A stretch of 64,000 nt of DNA. Origin: Pomphorhynchus laevis. Taxonomy: Eukaryota; Acanthocephala; Palaeacanthocephala; Echinorhynchida; Pomphorhynchidae. The stretch is from assembly GCA_012934845.2 (NCBI GenBank), contig WNNJ02000901.1, positions 372,001 through 436,000 of the forward strand, in the 5' to 3' direction. Below are positions 1 through 12,477 of the stretch, piece after piece (positions within the stretch are counted from its first letter, which is position 1; every line of letters starts with the position of its first letter). The notes below the pieces were generated by a model, which searched no databases, had not been told where the DNA came from, and was given only the letters and a program-made list of their open reading frames with translations. The position numbers were made by a program, and so were the translations under genes.

Positions 1-469
1 AAAGAAAGCACTTGACCTAATAGGTAGAATATGTCCATAATTAAATCAATTCCAGAAATTGATATGATAGCAAAATGAATTGAGATCAAAAGTAAAAGGG
101 AACGCATGCATAATCAAACATAATAATTTTAATGTCATAATTTCTGCAATATTGTAGTGTTTTAAGTTGATATTACTTTAAAGTCAAGGTTGAAATTGAA
201 ATGTTGACGACCATTTTTATTCTGCACCTTAATTTAATCATGTATTTTTAAGCCAACAGCTGTACGGTTAATAAATCAGTAAGTATATTGAAGACAACGA
301 CATGTAGGTTTGCTAATTGAAATTTGCATCTTCCTACAACAAAGCTAATTTAATTTGAAATCAGACATAATTTCAATTAAATTTGCTAAATATTAAATGA
401 ATATTTTTTCATCAAATATCTAACAGTCAATATAACAAAAAAACTGAGTTATCTTCAACAGTAAATGAA
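1..469. other. AT-rich, no gene seen
   Basis: I see no convincing reading frame, RNA gene or repeat border in this stretch. It is AT-rich and leads into the inverted repeat cluster that follows. Confidence 0.5.
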
Positions 470-1850
470 TCGAAACGTCATCTACCATTTATTTTCTAAT
501 TTTTAAGTTGATTTCACTGTGTAGTCATTGCTAAACTAAAATTTTCGATGCCACATCACGTTGCTTTGATGCTATACGCCAACAGCAGTCCGCTACATTT
601 CATTATTGGTGGACTTCATCAGCTACTGATCCAATAACTACGTTTCACATTTTGGCGTTTTTAATGTTGGCCCACGATCACTCGAATCTTCTGCTTTTAT
701 TAGCAGACGAGTCTACATTTTGCAGATTTGATTGAAATTTATGAGTTCAAATTAAATCAGCGTTGGTAACAACGCTGATTTAATTGGCAATTAGATTCTT
801 ATTGGCAGTTAGATTTAATGAAATACTTTTGTTCTACATTTTGCAGATTTTATTGAAATCATTTCTGATTTCAAATTAAATCAACAATAGTATGGGAAGG
901 TGCAACCTTCAATTTGAAAACCTACCTATTTTCTCAATTAATTGATATTATCAAACTAGTCATCTATAGTTTGTTCCCTAATATTAGTTGATATACCTGT
1001 GCAGTCATTGTTATCATTGAAATTTTGTTTCAATGACAATTATATAGTCATTTTCAATAACTACGCTTCACATTTTGGCCTTTTAAATGTTGGCTGACGA
1101 TCACTCGACTCGTTTGCTTAATTGACAATTATATTTAATGAAAGACTTTATTTAAATGTTAGCTGACGAAATAATTTGAAATCATTTTCAATATCAAATT
1201 AAATCAAACTGAAGGTAGATTCTTTTCTTACCAACGCTGATTTAATTTGATTTAATTGCCAATAAAAGTAGACAAGTTGAGTGATCGTCAGCCAACATTA
1301 AAAGGACCGAAACGTGAAACGTAGGTATTGGATCAGTAGCTGATGAGGTCCACCAATACTGAAATGTAGCGTACTGCTGTTGGCTTATAGATAGGATTCA
1401 AGTAGCATACAATATAAAATAGTCATCGAAATTTCAATGATAAAAATGACTGCACAGGTATATCAACTTAAAATTAAGAAACAAACTATAGATGACTAGT
1501 TAGATAATAGTAATCATTAGTGAAATAGGTGGGTTTTTAAATTGAAGGTAGCCCCTTCCTCTACTATCGCTGATTTCATTTGAAATCAAATAAGATTTCA
1601 ATTAAATTTGCAAAATGTAGGACAAAAGGCTTTCATTAAATCTAATTGCCAGCCAACATTAAAAGGACCGAAACGTGAAACGTAGGTATTGGATCAGTAG
1701 CTGATGAAGTTCACCAATACTCAATATCTATATGCCAACGTGATGTTGGCATATAGATAGGATTGAAGTAACGTGCAGAATAAGAAAATAGTCATCAAAA
1801 TTTCAATTGTAGTGTACAATACGCTTCATTATTGTATATTTCACTGAGAT
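470..1850. repeat. Head-to-head cluster of a dispersed ~0.6-kb repeat
   Basis: The left part (about 470-1110) reads as the reverse complement of the right part (about 1200-1840), with many substitutions. Landmarks found in both orientations are a CTGATGA core (minus at 616-622, plus at 1340-1346 and 1701-1707), the string GTGAAACGTAG, the phrase TACTGCTGTTGGC, and a GTGCAGTCATTG-like segment near 1000 and, as its complement, near 1445. A further short copy lies at 42895-42965. No protein is encoded. The divergence suggests several old insertions or local rearrangements rather than one recent duplication. Confidence 0.7.
1304..1351 (+). ncRNA. Candidate hammerhead ribozyme core, stem II open
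   Basis: All the invariant core parts are present, in circularly permuted order. GGACC (1304-1308) is followed directly by GAAA (1309-1312), a 4-bp stem III with loop GAA (ACGT 1312-1315 with ACGT 1319-1322), the U-H cleavage position T1322-A1323, a 16-nt arm, then CTGATGA (1340-1346) and GGTCC (1347-1351). GGTCC pairs perfectly with GGACC, exactly where stem II belongs. The weak point is stem I: 1324-1339 can form only about 4 bp (TATT with AGTA) offset from the junction. The copy at 1665-1711 keeps both cores but its stem II has decayed. Activity is not shown. Confidence 0.45.
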
Positions 1851-2193
1851 AACTAACTTGAGAGTAAACAGAGTACTTACAAATATACCTGTATAACATT
1901 AAAAAGACAATTTCACTTAATAGCCATTTCACTATGAATGGGTTCACTTTGATGAACGAACTTTATTCGAGATCTTTACGTTGTGAAACGTAGAACATAA
2001 CTTGAAATGAGGTATGCAAAAACATGTTTGACACGTGTACCAATGAAAAACAACGGAATCTAATACTAAATGAGTGAAATGATAATATTTAAGCTGAGAT
2101 GTTACTAAATGATATAATTTGTGGAATATTTTGAGAGCACGTATCTGTAGTTCACTAAAATATGAATATATATCGTCTATATTTATAATAATA

Positions 2194-2274
2194 ATACAAA
2201 TTTATTTAATGTGGCAATTGCGTACAAGCTGTACGCTTACAAGTCCACAAACAAAAATGAAAAAGTCAAGCAGT
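2194..2274 (-). mobile_element. LINE family B 3'-end fragment
   Basis: The reverse complement matches the last ~80 bp of the family B LINE ending near 31285, including the terminal hairpin GCGTAC-AGCTT-GTACGC and the flanking GTGG/CCAC. This is a severely 5'-truncated copy with no coding sequence left. Confidence 0.8.
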
Positions 2275-3257
2275 CTATAAACGATATATTTACAAAGCGC
2301 AACTTGTTTTACCAGAAAAACAAAGCGCGACTGAACAAATTATGTTGTCTTTTAAATATAATGAGAGCAAAATTCAGTGAAATCCATAATTTAATTTTGT
2401 TTTGTTGGTCCTGCTCCAAAATTTTATAAATAGATCATAATTAGTGGTTTTTAATTACATGTTTATCCAATTTTGGAGTTGTCAAAACAAATTTATACAA
2501 TAGAAATACCTTTGAAAAACACTAAATGATTATCCAGTTTAGCAAAAGGCAAAAGATGATTTAAATATACATTTTATTCCTTATTATTTGTTAGATATTA
2601 AATCATTTATAAAAATAAAATGTGAAAACATTTAAAAATACGATTTTGTGATATCATGTCAAAAAGCTTACTTTCTAATAAATAAGACATAAAATTGTAT
2701 TATTGGGACAATGAGCATCTTTGATATTATACGCTAACTTCATGGATCAGCTGCGTTGCGGTGTGCAAGAAAATTTGAAATTGAAGAAAATCGGATAGTT
2801 TCCTGAAATAATGAGCATCGTTGATACTAATAAAGTTATCATGGGATGGGAAATAAGAACTTTTAGTGACAACTGAAATACAGTTACCGACAAAAATATA
2901 ATTCTTTGTTGATAAGCTTAAGGGACTTTGTGTTAAAATTGAATAGTTTAAATAGTTATTCGTCAAAACTAATCTGTTTTGTGGTAAAATGGACAAGAAT
3001 GTTAGAAACATTAAGCTGGACATTTGAGACATTAAATACAGTATATTTTCGTTCACTTATACATAAATATATTAAGTGTCTATAAGCGTCTATATTAAGG
3101 GTCTATAATGTTCTATTAAGTATAATTTTATATCGAGTAGCTAATCAAATGGATGTGTCATTATCTCGGCATGTTTAATATCGATCATATCAAATAAAAC
3201 ATAGTATTCACTAGAACATTTTCCATATATCTAATAAAAAATAAGCATATATAAGAT
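2275..3257. other. No supported gene
   Basis: AT-rich sequence. A 109-codon minus-strand frame (2727-3056) is open but has no motif I recognise and no flanking splice sites that persuade me; it may be chance or a decayed exon. Confidence 0.4.
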
Positions 3258-3259
3258 TA

Positions 3260-3849
3260 GTCATTTTTAGCTAGACGAGGAAGAATGACGAAAAACACTG
3301 ATAGATGCCGTTTCGTCATCACTATGACTCGTCAGGGCCAGTTCCCTCCCACTGCTGAATTCAGAGGATTACTAGAGCAGACGGCTTTATCAGCGAATCA
3401 TGTGAATGATGAACCAGAAAACCTCAATACAACATCATCATTGAGTGCTAAACCAGCACTACCGCTTCACCAAATAAGATCTAAGTTAAGCAGGATCTAA
3501 GTTAAGCAGATCCGGCTAAAAATGACTAACAAAATTTACGGGGAATGGTATCATTTTAAAATTCGTATAAGAAGTAAGCCGATACTATCGATACCTTGCG
3601 CTGAAATTTGCCAGTGCATATGAGCTAATGATCTTATTTGGTGAAGCGGTAGTGCTAATTCAGCACTCAATGATGATGTTACTAGAGGTTTTCCAGTACA
3701 TCATTCACATGATTCGTTGATAGAGCCGTCTGCTCTAGTAATCCTCTGCATCCAGCAGTGGGAGGGAACTGACACTGACGAGTCATTATGATGACGAAAC
3801 GGCAGCTAGCATTGTTTTTGGTCGTTCTTCCGCATCTGGCTAAAATGAC
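3260..3849. mobile_element. Fold-back MITE with TA target duplication
   Basis: A 590-bp element bounded by TA on each side (3258-3259 and 3850-3851). Its ends are inverted: GTCATTTTTAGC at 3260-3271 and GCTAAAATGAC at 3839-3849. The inverted arms run about 3260-3482 and 3629-3849. A second inward copy of the tip (3515-3526) is followed by about 45 bp that recur after the right end (3529-3572 and 3852-3896), so the structure looks like one ~267-bp MITE plus a rearranged second copy. A 17-bp unit is doubled at about 3478-3512. TA duplication fits a Tc1/mariner-related non-autonomous element. The 71-codon frame inside is an arm artefact. Confidence 0.65.
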
Positions 3850-3896
3850 TAACAAAATTCACGCGGAATGATATCATTTTAAAATTCATATATAAG

Positions 3897-5884
3897 ATTA
3901 CTCTATTAAATATAGCTTATAAAAGGATGTTCAGTTTAACAGTTATAATAAAGAACTAGACGCATCTTGTTACATAGAGGCAAAAACTTTTGCTACTTCA
4001 AGAAACTACTATATTTCAACAATAGAATTTTTGGCGTACGCTTTTTTTGTTATATAGTACACTAAGGCAAAGTTGTAATATAACAAAGCTGTATTAGAAA
4101 TCAATAATAACATATTATTTTATACTCAAAACTGCGCCCTACAAAACTCGATTTGGGGCTCATAAGAACCTTTGCTAGAGGGGCTGAAGCTCAAACTTAA
4201 GAAGGTTAATTGTCAGTTTTATGGCCATGCCCGCTATTGGAAGCATACAGATTATCGACACCGTGTATGAATGATATGTCCTTAGATATGCAATGGTAAA
4301 TCTGAAAGTAAGAGTGAATAAAAAGAAATCTTGCAAAATGTTTCGAGAAATTTAAACTGTCAGATAATTTAGGAAGTCAGTAAAAAACTAGTCCTTAAAG
4401 CTAACAATGGCATAATATTTGTACGATTTTGATGTTCAGAAAGCGACAACTAGTCAAACAGTATTAGTATTTCGTTGCTTGTAGTACGAAGGATGTAATG
4501 ACACAGGTTCGTGGAGGAATTACCTAGTAATAAAGAAATTTTTAAACATCACCTGCAACTTTTTAGATTAAATTTGAAAATCAATAAAAATTTATTGATC
4601 AAATATATAATTGATTTTTTAAATACGTATTTAAGATTTAATTAATTTATAAAATCTACAGCTGATTTATATTTCAATTCTATTTTTTCATTTATAATTT
4701 AAAACTATTATAATTTTTGCTATTTATAAATATCTAAGTTCAAAAGCTAATATTTTAAGATGGTAAAAAACAAAGTTGGCTTTATCATAATTTTACAAAT
4801 TCTGAAAGGATGAAAAAATATTTTTATGAAAAAATAAATTTCCTGTTTCACATGTTATGAAATTTAGATCTTGTGATAATTGCGAATTAGTTACGTCGCA
4901 TATATTCTCTCACTGTTGTGTTAGCTAAAAAAAATACAAAAAGTTACAATGAACATGGCCAAAAAGCGATGAAACAGAACTCTTTTGGTAATATAACATG
5001 TTGTAAGAATTTGCACTGCGCTATTCTTATATTTTCGCACAGACCTCAATTGATTCATTGATGGAAGAATTCTGATACACAACAATGCAATTTTTAAATG
5101 CAACATAAGGAAAATGATTATCTCTTGTAAAAGTGATATTTATAAGGATGGGAATGAAGACATGGATAGCGATCACTTTCTTGAAATAACTGACTCTTTA
5201 ATAATTTAAAAATAATAACAATTAAGACATTGACTGTAAATTCATGGACTTATCCATTTGCCGTCAAAGAACATTTAGCGAAGGAATTTCAGCACTGATG
5301 TTTATGAAGTCCTTACACGGACATTCACAGGTATTATTCTAATCTGGAACACCGGTTTTCTACCGGTGTTCGATAGTGAATTAGCTATCGAACTACTTAT
5401 ACTTAATAAATCGTGATTAAGAATTGTATTATCGGAAAAATTACAGTATAAGAACATTGCAAAAGGTGGGCAAGAATTATACAAGTTAAAATATCATGTT
5501 ATGGAAAGGGCTTTAATTATAAGGATGATTGAACAACCATGTGTTATATTATTACGTGAAGTGATACACTAGCTCAAAGTTTATTTTTTATCCATATCAT
5601 GTAAGGGGAAAATAGTTTTTTTAGACTTGGAACAAGATAATATTGATGCAATAAGTAGCAAAGGACAACAACGTTAAGACTTACTAAGAGGTTTGAATGC
5701 AGACCAATTAAATACAAATTGCATTTTGTATTCGTTGCTAACGGAGCCTTTCATTAAGCGTTTTGCAATATTCTGCTTCAAAAATTACTTACATGGAAAT
5801 ACAAATAGCTATTGATAAGTTTCCACATAAAACTTGCATCGACATACTATCTTCGCTATAGATTATCAAAGCTATCTTTTGTTA
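3897..5884. other. No supported gene
   Basis: AT-rich non-coding sequence. Short minus-strand frames at 4921-5106 and 5302-5484 show no recognisable domain. A small inverted motif (ACCGGTTTTC/TACCGGTGTTC) occurs near 5350-5370. Nothing else noted. Confidence 0.4.
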
Positions 5885-7075
5885 ATAATAATTTATTTGA
5901 AGTGACAAATACGTGCCAACTGCACGCTTACAAGTCCACTAACTAAAAATACATCAAAGGTCATACAAATAAATAAGTTAAATTTTTTAAATGGGATCTG
6001 ATTTGGGGTTTGAAACACTGCATTGAGGTTGATTGTCGTATATGAATGAGCAGATGATTCCACGAGAGAGGAGCAGCCACAACGAAAGAGCGGAAGCCAA
6101 AAGAGGTAAAGTAGATTGGGACATGTAAAAGAAGGGAATTACGGGAGCGCAAATAAAAGTAATCAGGACTAGAATTGTCGAGAAAAGGAAGGTTGAGAAA
6201 TGAAGGGGTATGAAAAGTTACAAGGCGAAAAACAACGATAAGAAGACGAATTTGAACATGACAATAAATTGTTGGCAAATCGAGAGAAGCAAGATGGTAG
6301 GATGTATGATCAAAACGACGAAAACATAGGAGAATTCGGACGGATGTGTTGACGATGCGTTGTAGGGGAAGAAGAGTGGATTTAGGTGAGTTGGAAAATA
6401 GACTAAGACAGTAATCAAGTCTTGAGAAGAGGAGAGAAGATATGAGATGAGAGTCATACAAGAAGGGAAATCGATAAATCTACGAACTTGACTGAGGTTG
6501 CGGAGTATCAAGGTAGATAAGCGTACTTTATCTCTAACGAAAAGTTTAAGTGAAAGTCGGTTGTCGAAATGAAAGCCTAGGAAAACGAGATTATCAACGA
6601 TAGGAAGAATTGTAGAATTTAATGATACGAATGGAGGTTCTAAGCCGAGGCGTCGAGGTAGGATCCACATAATTTTAGATTTATCAGGATTCAGAGTAAG
6701 ATCAGAAATAAGGATTCAAAGCTCCGTATTCAGCCTAATACGGAGCTTTGTGGAACACCTGACGGGATGGAAGAAGGATGGGAAAGAGAAGAGTTAGAAC
6801 AAACGTGAAAAGTACGGATTGATAAATATTAAGAAAACCAAGTTACTGTGGGTAAATAGAAGCCATAATCATGACGAATGCTTTAGAGAATAATCGAGTG
6901 ATCGACAATGTCAAAATCAGATGAGAGATCAAGAGAAACTATGACACTGCATAATATTTGATCGCGCAAGATGAGTAAGTCACTATAACTTTAAGACAAA
7001 CAATTTCAGTAGAGTGATTAAAGCGAAAAGCAGCTTGGAAGGGGGAAACAAGTCGGAAGAAAACAGATAAGCATT
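5885..7075 (-). mobile_element. LINE family B, 3' part of ORF2, decayed
   Basis: Reading the minus strand gives the C-terminal half of the same ORF2 as the copy at 29600-31290: the segment MWILPRRLGLEPP, then FLGFHFDNRLSL, then the C-terminal 'thumb' region, and the shared 3' hairpin (GCGTGC-AGTTG-GCACGT) at about 5905-5930. Frames at 5961-6461 and 6218-6670 cover the same protein in different registers, so there is at least one frameshift. Around 6712-6745 a palindromic patch (CTCCGTATT...AATACGGAG) sits where the YADD-containing palm should be, so an internal deletion has removed it. RT finger sequence resumes at about 6750-7060. Non-functional. Confidence 0.8.
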
Positions 7076-7078
7076 AAC

Positions 7079-7080
<2 letters not shown>

Positions 7081-7136
<56 letters not shown>
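7081..7136. repeat. (TA)n microsatellite
   Basis: About 27 uninterrupted TA dinucleotides lie between the decayed LINE fragment on the left and the 21-bp tandem array on the right. Confidence 0.97.
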
Positions 7137-7139
<3 letters not shown>

Positions 7140-7263
7140 AACACTAACAACTAATTAAGGATGTCATTAACTTCAGGCTGGTCGTTATCTAACCGTGTTC
7201 CTTTACAACGATGCACAACAGTTTATAAAACGATCTTTGACAGCACTTTACACAGATTAACAT

Positions 7264-7430
7264 ACAATGGCTAGCCGTCATCCCAAACAAACTAGCTGTC
7301 ACCCCGAACAAAAAAGACGTCATCCCAAGCATACTAGCCGTCATTCAAAACAACTAAGTGTAATCCCAAACAAACTAGCCGTCATCCCGAACAAACTAGG
7401 CGTAATCCCAAAATAACTAGCAGTAATCTT
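7264..7430 (+). repeat. 21-bp tandem repeat, about 8 units
   Basis: Imperfect head-to-tail copies of a unit close to CAAACTAGCCGTCATCCCAAA; one unit is 20 bp. The unit length is a multiple of three but no long frame is kept open, so coding is not supported. Confidence 0.85.
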
Positions 7431-7447
7431 TGGTAACTAATTATGCA

Positions 7448-8060
7448 AAATGTCCTGGATGATAGATTTTGGAGAATTGGCGAAAAGGCATAAACATTAA
7501 TCGATTTTAGGGAAGAGAAACGATGAAAGTGGAGACATACAAGAACGGATGTCGATCAGGGGGCGGATACGGCTGATGTCACGAGAATCAAGTTAGACAA
7601 GCGAACATTGTCACGTACGAAGGTTTAAAGAGAAACGTGATCATCGAAATGAAAGCCTCAGAAAGTGAGATTGTGGACTATGGGGATGAATTATTAGGGA
7701 AAAGATACATATGGAAGAGATATGTAACGTTGACGAGGGAGGATCCGCATTATTTCGGACTTGCCTGGATTTAGAACGAGATGAAGATGGGAGAGACGTT
7801 TAAAGATAGAAAGACAGTTGGAGGCTAAATTACGTTAAATACGTAATTATGTTGAATTACGTTAAAGGAGTAAGGTTTGATAAACGGAGATCGCCAAGCA
7901 GAAGAGAGAAAAGCTGGGGACCTAGGACTGAACCTTGTGTGACCCTGAAGAAAATAGGGATGGAAGGGGGATGATAAATTAGAACAGACGCGAAAGCAAG
8001 GGTCGGATATATATATGAAGCAAACCATTCTACGGAGGAGGAAGAATTTTCTCCACCTAT
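7448..8060 (-). mobile_element. LINE family A fragment, RT region
   Basis: On the minus strand this matches the RT palm-to-thumb part of the family A element at 21990-25876: FRVCSNLSSP, then SPFIKPYSFNV and the segment downstream of the YADD motif. It lacks both the endonuclease and the 3' hairpin, and contains frame breaks. A free-standing old fragment. Confidence 0.75.
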
Positions 8061-9129
8061 TTTTTATCAACACATTTTTGTTATTTTATTCTCGTTTGTG
8101 TGAAATGTCTTTATACGAACAGCGAATCTTGACTGGTTAATTCGGAATTCACAAATAATATGAGGATGTACGTTTTTTGTGTTTGTATTATTCCCTCATT
8201 TAGATCTATGTAGAATATTTATGAAAGCAAATCCAGCTTGTCTTATTCCATATTTCAGATAAATGTGTGACCTGGATAGATAAAAATTTACATTCCTCAC
8301 AGCAGAATCAATTTCATATAAACTAAAAATTTCAGTTTGTTCTTCGAAAACAGAATTTGGATTATATAATTATATAATTTGGCTGGTACTTTAAATTCTG
8401 AAAGGGATTTAGTACATCAAATCTTCAAGGAATTTAATGTAAAAAAGTAATCAATATAATAATACGAAAATCCAAAAGAGTGTTTTACCAATCACTATAC
8501 TCTATGATTACGACAACCTTCAAACTATTTGGTCGTGATAAAATAAATCGATACAAGTCCATCTAAGATACGAGTTGTCAATCTGCTACCAAATATCTGA
8601 TAGACTAAGAATTTTCGTGTATAACATTAAGTTATATAGATATGCAATATAAACCAAGTTTAGGTTTATACTAAACAACAAGAATTACAAGTTCTTATAT
8701 ACAGTCTTTTATGTGTATTTTATGTTTTAATTTTTAATGGACATAATTAATTATTTTAATTTTTAATGTTTTGAATGGACATACAAGCATTCTTTCGATT
8801 TGGCCACTGCAAACAAATCATTTTTTAAGTTAAGCATCAAGAATATAAAATTATCCGCTGAACAGTGTAATTAAGACAATCAACAGTTGTGATTGTGAAC
8901 GGACAAGAGATGTGATAGCGTCAACTTTGAACTAGAATATGCTAGTACTAATGTTATTTCCACATTCGTTTTCGATAGTGAATTAATGAATTGATTTGGA
9001 CTGATACCTTAAAAATAACTTGAGAGAAAATATAAATACAAATGAATAAAAACGAAAAACCTGAAAAATAACTTGAAAGATGATAAAAATACAATTAGTA
9101 AAATAAAGTACAAAAATGATTAGGATGCG
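8061..9129. other. No supported gene
   Basis: AT-rich. A short duplicated phrase (TTTTAATTTTTAATG ... GAATGGACAT) occurs around 8725-8785. I see no coding signal. Confidence 0.4.
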
Positions 9130-11180
9130 TTATGTAAATATAACCGGCGATCAAAGTGGTGGACAATTTTGAACATTAGCTAGAGGTTAAACAAGTCGGG
9201 AGTAATCACGTACCCATTTTGAATAGTGCGAGAATAAACCGAGTGTACGTCGTAATTGTTTGTGGTTACAAGGAAATTTTAGATCATATCGAGCCTTTAC
9301 ACGAATTGGGTAAGGACGTTTTATTCCATTACCAATTTGATACCCTAAAATATTGATGACTGCTTTGTTCAGAATACGCTTGTTTTCACTAAAGTAATGT
9401 TGTACTTAGAAGCAGTTTCTTGGAATTTCTCAAGATTGAGATTGTGTTGTTAGGTTTCTCCACAAATGATGATATCGTCCAAGTACGCATGACTCTTTTG
9501 TAGTCCTTATCGTGTGATTATATCATTTATTATCCTTTGAAAAGCAGACATTGCGTTCGTTAAGCCAAAAGGATCTTCTGAACTGATGTAATCTACCATC
9601 GGCTTCAAAGGCAGTCAAGTAAGGTACAGCGTGCTGAATACTTTGTTCGTAGATATTTTATTTACAAGATCCTCAATATTAGGTGGAGGATATGCATCAA
9701 AGGCAGCTTGCGTGTTGACCTTCTGTGAATAGTCAATGATAAGGCACCGTTTTCCGTCTTTATGAACAACTAATACTTGAGCCTGCCAGGCCGATCGACT
9801 TGGTTCAATGATCTTCTCTGACAACAATTGATGGATTTTCACAGCAATAAATTTAGTGTCATCTCGGGTGTGGCGGCGAGAAGGCATCGTGATAGGTTTC
9901 CACATTTTGTGATCGTCTGAAAATAATGGCGGAGCAGGCAGCTCGACACTCGATAATTGTCCAACGATTAACCACGATTAACAACGATTTTCACTGGCAT
10001 TATTCAACAAATTGAGCGATATACCAGAATGAAGATTAATAAAAGAATGACCGATGATGATGGAACAGCAAAATTTTGGCATAATCAGGAATGGGACGTC
10101 GTTGTACTTATGACCACAATATAAGAATGCGAACGAGCAACATTTACCGCAAATTAATCTATGAGCCGAATTGGCTATAGGGATTTTTACTAAACATGGT
10201 CCAGTATTCACCGATAATTTGCGAACTGTTTTTGAATCTATAAAATTTGATGAACTACCTGTATCGAGTAACGCGTTTATCGTATGTTCACGTGCCGTAA
10301 TGTTAATTATTAGACTGTTCGATTTAGAGTGTAGTGGTAGTTTGCACGCATTTAGGATATAACTACAGTTTACAGATTTGGTATCAGAGTAATTTAGTCG
10401 CGTTTTTCAGTACGAATATTTTTGATCGTTTCGTTGCTGTTTTTTGATTGGCAAATTTTTCCATAATGACTACGTTTATAGTAAAATGTACATTCGACAT
10501 TACTAGCAGGGAATTGATGACGTTGATGTTGGTTACCTCCACAAATATAACATTTGGCTTCTGTATTTGAAACGAGTTACGGCCGAAACCTTTTCATCAA
10601 GCTTATCACAATCCTTATGAGTAGCGTGAACATTGTTTGAACGGCATTAACTTGAAAATCTGACTAATGTTGATAGATGATTACTTGAGCTTGGGTGGAT
10701 TTTATGGTTCTTGCGATCAAGAATGCTTATTGTTCATAAATTCCGTCGGTCTCGAGTATACGCTGCCGAATTTCGTTTGAATACATGCCAGCGATGAATG
10801 AGTCGCATCCAAAATATAGCTCAGCTCGGTCGCTATCACATCTTTAAATGGGCACTGACGTAAAGGGGTCTCACGGTTATCGATATACTGTGACACGTTC
10901 TGATCGTGTGAATGTTTTAATGTACAAAGGAGGTGGTATCTATACAAACATTAGCTGGTTTCACGAACACATCCGCCAGTGCTTCAATGGCTGTATCAAA
11001 TGTACTACATTCATCGATTTTGTCGAACAATTGGGCTGATACTACGGAAATTTTTAAAACATCGAGTTTGTCTTTATCAACATATAATTTCATGCGAGTA
11101 AAAAATTTATCGAATTGGTAACGCTAATATCGCCATTCTCATTCTGCATCTGGTGAATTAAATAATAGATTTAGAAACTC
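9130..11180 (-). mobile_element. Ty3/Gypsy-type LTR retrotransposon fossil
   Basis: Minus-strand parts appear in normal gag-pol order: a gag-like stretch (about 11130-10640), paired zinc knuckles (about 10560-10440, CxxCGGxxHxRHxFPAxxxxC type), an aspartic protease with LLDTGSSSNFID (about 10290-10255), and reverse transcriptase (about 9905-9440) with VLVVHKDGKRCLIIDYS and AYLDDIIICGE. No terminal repeats were found at the edges. The element is clearly broken in several places and old. Family is assigned from the RT and protease wording, and both borders are approximate. Confidence 0.8.
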
Positions 11181-11279
11181 AGGTTTGAAGAGAGTCCATA
11201 CTGTACAATTTGTGAATAAAATTGTAGTAACCGAAAGATAGAGACTATTATTCACAAATCTAAAACACATGCAAAGGTT

Positions 11280-11636
11280 TCTCTTTTCTCTTTTTCTCGT
11301 TACTTTTCGTCTCATCGCTGTCGGCTCCCCATCGTTCATCAACCTTCCTTTCTTAGACGATACTCGCCCCACCTCGCTATCGCTTCGTTCCTGTCATACC
11401 CTCTTACTCCACGTTCCTAATTACTCCAACAACTACGGTCTCCGATCCTTCCTCGTCGCCGCCTCACTCGCCTGGAATCAACTCCCTCTCGACGTCCGCC
11501 GCGCTCCCTCCTTTATCACATTCAAACACCTCCTACATTCACACCTTATCGACACCTGATTCACAGTTTTGTTTTGTTGTGGTCATGTAAGCGTGCGCTG
11601 GCACGCATTTGCCACGTTAAAATAAATCCTTTTTTT
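11280..11636 (+). mobile_element. LINE family A, 357-bp 3' end insertion with TSD
   Basis: This is the last ~350 bp of family A, differing from the 3' end of the 21990-25876 element at only a few positions, so it is young. The 96-codon frame (11269-11559) is the C-terminal end of ORF2. The 3' hairpin GCGTGC-GCTG-GCACGC and the T-rich tail are intact. The 6-bp target duplication AAGGTT is visible at 11274-11279 and 11637-11642. Confidence 0.85.
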
Positions 11637-11642
11637 AAGGTT

Positions 11643-12470
11643 ATCAGTTTTGTTTTACGATAATATCACAAACATATTATTCACAAGATGTCCTATCACA
11701 GAATTATATCACATCCAATGATTTCAAATCCAATGAAAGATTGATCGATTTCCATCGAACTGCATGACGTTACCTCACAATCTGAAAATTTTGAATGCAC
11801 CCATGCGACTCACCGTATTGCAACTGCAATGAAGTTATGTCTAATGACCTTTAATTTCTGCTTGTCGTCAAGAGAAATCACGTGAAATTCGTATTTCACA
11901 ACTTTTCAGTTGATAACCGCGTTCTAACACACTTTGCTTGCTCCTAGATCCTAATAAATCTTTTAACAATCGTGCTATATCGTTCTTCTTACCCAATTAT
12001 ATAGTTGTTCTACTACAAAAGATGACGCGACAATTTCATCTCATTCTTAGAACAAACTAGAACATAACACACGTAAACCAGCAATAACATCGTCGAGCCG
12101 TTCCTGAGCACAAGAAGCGGGTGACTCTTCTAGCCACTATATAAGCAAGTTACATGATCTATTTAATTTATGCTTACGATTGATGTAATTACTACTCATA
12201 TCAGAATATGACTTGCTGCTGAGCAAATCGCTTTCGTCACCATCCTCGGTCAATTTCGAATCAACAATCATGGGTTATGTCGAAATAAATAGTTGATTGA
12301 TTGGTGAATTGTGCACAAAACGATACAAATCGCGTCCTCATTTTTCGAAATTCATTAGGAATCTTCGACTTTTGATAATCTAACCTGTTACCTTCTGACA
12401 GTTGACTTGACAGTGAAGATCCGGTAGTGCTGATATTGATAATAATGAAGTTGTACTTGCTCTTCTAAAA
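11643..12470. other. No supported gene
   Basis: Mixed-composition sequence with no open frame of note and no repeat recognised, between two family A insertions. Confidence 0.4.
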
Positions 12471-12477
12471 AAGATTT

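Noticed and set aside
3285-3500. 71-codon frame as a gene
   Set aside because: Lies inside an inverted arm of the MITE.
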